The position numbers and the translations under genes were made by a program. Of a stretch of 7,774 nucleotides of DNA, positions 5,452 to 7,774 are shown one piece after another (within the stretch, counting starts at the first letter, position 1; every line of letters starts with the position of its first letter). The notes under the pieces are model-generated. The model was not told the origin of the DNA. It searched no databases and saw only the letters and a program-made list of their open reading frames with translations. This DNA comes from an uncultured Actinomycetospora sp. (GTDB lineage Bacteria; Actinomycetota; Actinomycetes; Mycobacteriales; Pseudonocardiaceae): assembly GCA_902805495.1 (NCBI GenBank), contig CADCTH010000585.1, forward strand, positions 1 to 7,774, given 5' to 3'.

Positions 5452-6495
5452 GACGCCGAGCCCAATCCGGCCGCCCGGGTGAACGACCCCGAGCCGCCCG
5501 CCACCGACCGCACCCACGACTCCGCCGTCAGCCCCCACGGCCTGCACCACGTCACGGCCATCGCGGGCGACCCGCAGCGCAACGTCGACTTCTGGACCGC
5601 GGTCCTCGGGCTGCGGCTGGTCAAGACCACCGTCAACTTCGACGACCCCGGCACCTACCACCTGTACTACGGCGACGAGGCCGGCCGCCCGTCGACGATC
5701 CTGACCTTCTTCCCGTGGCGGGACGTGCAGGCCGGCCGGCAGGGCACCGGGCTGACCACGGCCACCGCGTTCAGCGTCCCGCCGGGGTCGCTGGGCTGGT
5801 GGCAGCAGCACCTCACCGCCTGCGGCGTCGACGCCGACCCGCCGCGCGACCGCACCAGCGGCGGCGACGACGAGGAGGTGCTGACGCTGCGCGACCCCGA
5901 CGGGCTGGTCGTCGACCTGGTCGCCTCGCCGGGCGACACCCGCTCGGGCTGGGACGGGGTGGCCGCGGTGCCCGCCGAGCACGCGGTGCGGGGCCTGCAC
6001 TCGGTGACGCTGACCGAGCGCCTGCTCGACCCCACCGCCGAGCTCCTCACCGGCCTGCTCGGCATGGACGTCGAGGGCGGCGGCGCGCGCAGCCGCTTCG
6101 GGATGGGCGGCGACGAGCCCGGCGCGGTGCTCGACGTCGCCGCCACCACCGACGCCGACCGGGGCCTGCAGGCCGGCGGCACCGTGCACCACATCGCCTT
6201 CCGCGCGCCCGACCGCGAGACCCAGGAGCGCTGGCGGCGCCACCTCGTCGACGCCGGGCTGGAGGTCACCGACATCCTCGACCGGCAGTACTTCACCTCG
6301 ATCTACTTCCGCGAGCCCGGCGGGGTGCTGTTCGAGATCGCCACCGACCAGCCGGGCTTCGCGATCGACGAGCCGCTGCTCGAGCTGGGCCGCCACCTGC
6401 GGCTCCCGCCGTGGCTCGAGCCCGACCGCGAGCAGATCGCCCGCTCGCTGCCGCCGCTGCGCGTCGGCGACGAGATCGTGGAGGGGACCCGGTGA
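5449..6495 (+). CDS. Ring-cleaving dioxygenase, VOC superfamily (MhqO/PcpA/LinE-like)
   Basis: A 348-aa two-module vicinal-oxygen-chelate protein. Module 1 starts at GLHHVTAIAGDPQRNVDFW (31-49), then VLGLRLVKTTVNFDDPGTYHLYYGD in two parts (52-76) and ILTFFPW (84-90). Module 2 starts at GLHSVTL (182-188), with VHHIAF (246-251) and GVLFEIATD (292-300). By comparison with PcpA (His11, His227, Glu276), the likely Fe/Mn ligands are His34, His248 and Glu296, and all are present. Relatives cleave hydroquinones or catechols and in Firmicutes (MhqO) belong to the quinone-stress response; the exact substrate cannot be told. GTG 5449 is chosen from the leaderless -10 pattern; GTG 5479 is an alternative. 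The first 30 residues are a low-complexity tail. It overlaps the next gene by 4 bp, so the pair is probably co-translated. Confidence 0.9.
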   Translation: MDAEPNPAARVNDPEPPATDRTHDSAVSPHGLHHVTAIAGDPQRNVDFWTAVLGLRLVKTTVNFDDPGTYHLYYGDEAGRPSTILTFFPWRDVQAGRQGTGLTTATAFSVPPGSLGWWQQHLTACGVDADPPRDRTSGGDDEEVLTLRDPDGLVVDLVASPGDTRSGWDGVAAVPAEHAVRGLHSVTLTERLLDPTAELLTGLLGMDVEGGGARSRFGMGGDEPGAVLDVAATTDADRGLQAGGTVHHIAFRAPDRETQERWRRHLVDAGLEVTDILDRQYFTSIYFREPGGVLFEIATDQPGFAIDEPLLELGRHLRLPPWLEPDREQIARSLPPLRVGDEIVEGTR

Positions 6496-6869
6496 CGAAC
6501 TCGGTGACGACGTTCCGGGCGGCCGTCGAGGCCGGGGACATGGACGCGGCGGTGGCCCTGCTCGCCGACGACGTGGAGTTCCACAGTCCCGTCGTGCACT
6601 CGCCGTACCGGGGCCGGGACGCGGTCGCGCCGATCCTGCACGCGGTGGCACAGGTGTTCGAGGACTTCCGCTACGTCGCCGAGGTGGCCGGCGGCGAGGA
6701 TCACGTCCTCGTCTTCCGCGCCCACGTCGGCGACAAGCAGCTCGAGGGGATCGACCTGCTGCACCACGACGCGCGCGGCGCGATCGAGCGGCTCACCGTG
6801 ATGATCCGGCCGCTCTCGGCGCTGCAGGCCGTGGCCGCGGCGATGCGGGAGCGGCTCACGGGGGCGTGA
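6492..6869 (+). CDS. SnoaL/NTF2-like small protein
   Basis: A 125-aa protein with the cystatin-like alpha+beta cone fold. The N-terminal helix FRAAVEAGDMDAAVALLADDVEF (8-30 in parts) leads to HSPVVHSPYRGRDAVAPIL (31-49), the usual SnoaL pocket entry. Three strands follow, with a break at GGEDHVLVFRAHVGDKQLEGIDLLHHD (67-93 in parts) and ERLTVMIRPLSAL (99-111). The family holds ketosteroid-isomerase-like enzymes, polyketide cyclases and many binding proteins; no catalytic Asp pattern is decisive here. GTG 6492 overlaps the dioxygenase stop as GTGA, and GGAGGGGA-like bases (GTGGAGGGGAC, 6478-6488) supply a ribosome site, indicating translational coupling. It may act on or bind the product or substrate of the dioxygenase (inference). 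Cytoplasmic. Confidence 0.87.
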   Translation: MTNSVTTFRAAVEAGDMDAAVALLADDVEFHSPVVHSPYRGRDAVAPILHAVAQVFEDFRYVAEVAGGEDHVLVFRAHVGDKQLEGIDLLHHDARGAIERLTVMIRPLSALQAVAAAMRERLTGA

Positions 6870-6884
6870 CCGGGGGCATCCGGA

Positions 6885-6899
6885 CGAGCAGACTGCTCG
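6885..6899. promoter_or_regulatory. 15-bp palindrome over the -10-like element before the broken membrane gene
   Basis: CGAGCAG-A-CTGCTCG is a perfect inverted repeat. It covers CAGACT (6889-6894), which lies 7 nt before GTG 6902, the same spacing as TAGGCT before GTG 5449. It may be an operator over a leaderless promoter, or a short hairpin ending the dioxygenase/SnoaL mRNA. Confidence 0.4.
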
Positions 6900-6901
6900 C
6901 C

Positions 6902-7263
6902 GTGGACGCCGCCTACGACGCCGAGCCGTGGTCCGAGTTCGCCGCCGGGTCCCTCGTGCTGCTGATCCCCGGGCAGCCGCCGGGGGCGCTGGCCGTCGAG
7001 CTGTTCGTCCTCGCCGCCGTCGCCGGGGTGGCGCTGGGGTGGCTGAGCCGGCCGAGCCGCCGCGCCCCCGAACAGCCGGTGGCCTCGTGGGTGGGCACGA
7101 CGGTCGTGCCGGCCGCGGTCGTCGCGCTCGCGCCCGTCGTGGCGGGGTCGGCCTGCTCACCGAGTCGCTCGGTGGGCTGTACTGGCTGCCCGCGGCCGTC
7201 GCGGTGGGCCTGCTCGGTGGGCTCACCAACGCCTGGGTGCTGCTGGTCGAGATCCTGCGGTAG
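6902..7263 (+). pseudogene. Frameshifted, internally deleted small membrane protein
   Basis: The frame from GTG 6902 gives 82 residues of plausible membrane protein: DAAYDAEPWSEF, then LVLLIPGQPPGALAVELF, a second hydrophobic segment (about 33-47), and TVVPAAVVALAPVVAG (67-82). It then loses sense at the G4 run 7144-7147. Adding one base there continues into GVGLLTESLGG, LYWLPAAVAVGLLGGLTNAWVLLVEILR and a TAG at 7261-7263. From memory, intact actinobacterial relatives run about 155-165 aa, have an AAAALTGLLFVA-type first helix after the EPWxxF motif, and end in NAWVLLVEI. Here EPWSEF jumps to LVLLIPGQ within a few residues, so roughly 40-50 residues seem to be missing near 6941-6949. GTG 6866, overlapping the SnoaL stop as GTGA, is an alternative start. 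If not a sequencing error, the gene is decayed. Function of the family is unknown to me. Confidence 0.6.
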
Positions 7264-7266
7264 CGC

Positions 7267-7774
7267 TCAGGCCCCGACGCCGCGCGCCGCCGGCCGGGCG
7301 GCCAGCGCCCCGACGACGGCCACGACGGCGAACACCGCGAACAGCCAGCCAGCGCCGGCCAGGGCGTCGTCGCCACCGAGGGCGAGGCTCGCGCCGCCCA
7401 GCGCGGTGCCGACGGACGTGGCGAGCATCTGCACGGTGGTGACCGCGGCGGAGGCCTTGTCCGCCTCGCCCTCGTCGCGGGCGGCCGTGTCCTCGTCGCC
7501 GGCCGCCTCGGCCTCGGGCTCGCCGCCGCCGATGGCCGCGGCGGCGAGGTGCGGCCACGCCGTGCCGATGCCGGCCCCGCCGGCGACGAGGCCCACGGTC
7601 CAGAGCACCGTCGCGACGGCGCCGGCGGCCCGGCCGTCGAGCAGCAGCAGCGTCACCGCGACGAGGACCGCGCCGCCGGCGAGCAGCCCGGTGCCGGCGA
7701 GGACCCGCCGGCGCGGGCGTCGGGCCGACGCGCTGACCATCTCGCCGGCCACCCAGCCGGCGCCGAGCGCGACG
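7267..7774 (-). CDS. MFS transporter, C-terminal part (cut by window edge)
   Basis: The last 168 residues of a major facilitator superfamily exporter are present. Four or five membrane segments are visible: the end of one helix (1-9), 25-45, 53-80, 109-131 and 138-160. GWVAGEMVSASARRPRRRVL (7-25 in part) looks like the MFS loop with conserved Arg after an inner helix. GLVAGGAGIGTAWPHLA (61-77) and TVQMLATSVGTALGG (113-127) are typical of C-terminal helices of DHA2-like or related drug exporters. Between these lies an acidic loop (85-105) with ten Asp/Glu and one Arg, longer than usual. It converges on the broken membrane gene with only 3 bp between stops and no terminator hairpin. Substrate cannot be told; drug or metabolite export is the usual role. 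Confidence 0.82.
   Translation of the reverse strand, partial: VALGAGWVAGEMVSASARRPRRRVLAGTGLLAGGAVLVAVTLLLLDGRAAGAVATVLWTVGLVAGGAGIGTAWPHLAAAAIGGGEPEAEAAGDEDTAARDEGEADKASAAVTTVQMLATSVGTALGGASLALGGDDALAGAGWLFAVFAVVAVVGALAARPAARGVGA

Noticed and set aside
4813..6651. A 612-aa open frame on the minus strand
   Set aside because: It is the antisense shadow of the anti-sigma, dioxygenase and SnoaL region. Its protein is low-complexity (Arg, Gly, Ala, Val) with no domain, while well-conserved families lie in the other frames.
1..7774. CRISPR arrays, tRNA genes, insertion-sequence ends or phage attachment sites
   Set aside because: I saw no regularly spaced repeats, no cloverleaf or CCA-type sequence, no transposase motifs and no flanking direct repeats that would support any of these.

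Overview
This is high-GC actinobacterial DNA. Third codon positions are almost all G or C, GTG starts are common, and several genes look leaderless. Gene content and the intergenic palindromes would suit a Pseudonocardia-like actinomycete, but the genus is an inference. I see no tRNA, rRNA, CRISPR array, transposase or phage gene. Genes are packed tightly; the largest gap is about 160 bp (3128-3291) and is described below.

Left part (1-2132): the window opens inside a probable amidase on the minus strand, followed by a TetR-type repressor on the same strand. The repressor diverges from a RidA/YjgF-family gene. A 42-bp palindromic region with two nested operator-like boxes lies between them. 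ridA then converges on an alpha/beta hydrolase of the cofactor-free haloperoxidase type. A perfect 15-bp-stem hairpin between these two looks like a shared terminator.

Middle (2133-4981): the hydrolase diverges from an NmrA-like NAD(P)-binding oxidoreductase across a 128-bp gap that holds a 12-bp perfect palindrome and an overlapping smaller one. Next come a leader region with GGTCAC repeats, a small Arg-rich ORF of unknown function, and a convergent secreted thermonuclease with an Excalibur domain. Divergent from the nuclease is a membrane protein with a C-terminal HIRAN-like domain.

Right part (4989-7774): a RsbW-type anti-sigma/ATPase gene diverges from a two-gene unit made of an MhqO/PcpA-like ring-cleaving dioxygenase and a SnoaL/NTF2-like small protein, joined by a 4-bp GTGA overlap. 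A broken gene for a small membrane protein follows; it appears to carry an internal deletion and a frameshift. The window ends in the C-terminal part of an MFS transporter on the minus strand.

The window reads as ordinary accessory chromosome: small redox, detoxification and stress genes in divergent regulator/target pairs. I do not find a convincing new multi-gene system. The best leads are the decayed membrane-protein gene, the small basic ORF with its repeat-rich leader, the divergent operators, and the repeated leaderless GTG-GAC starts.
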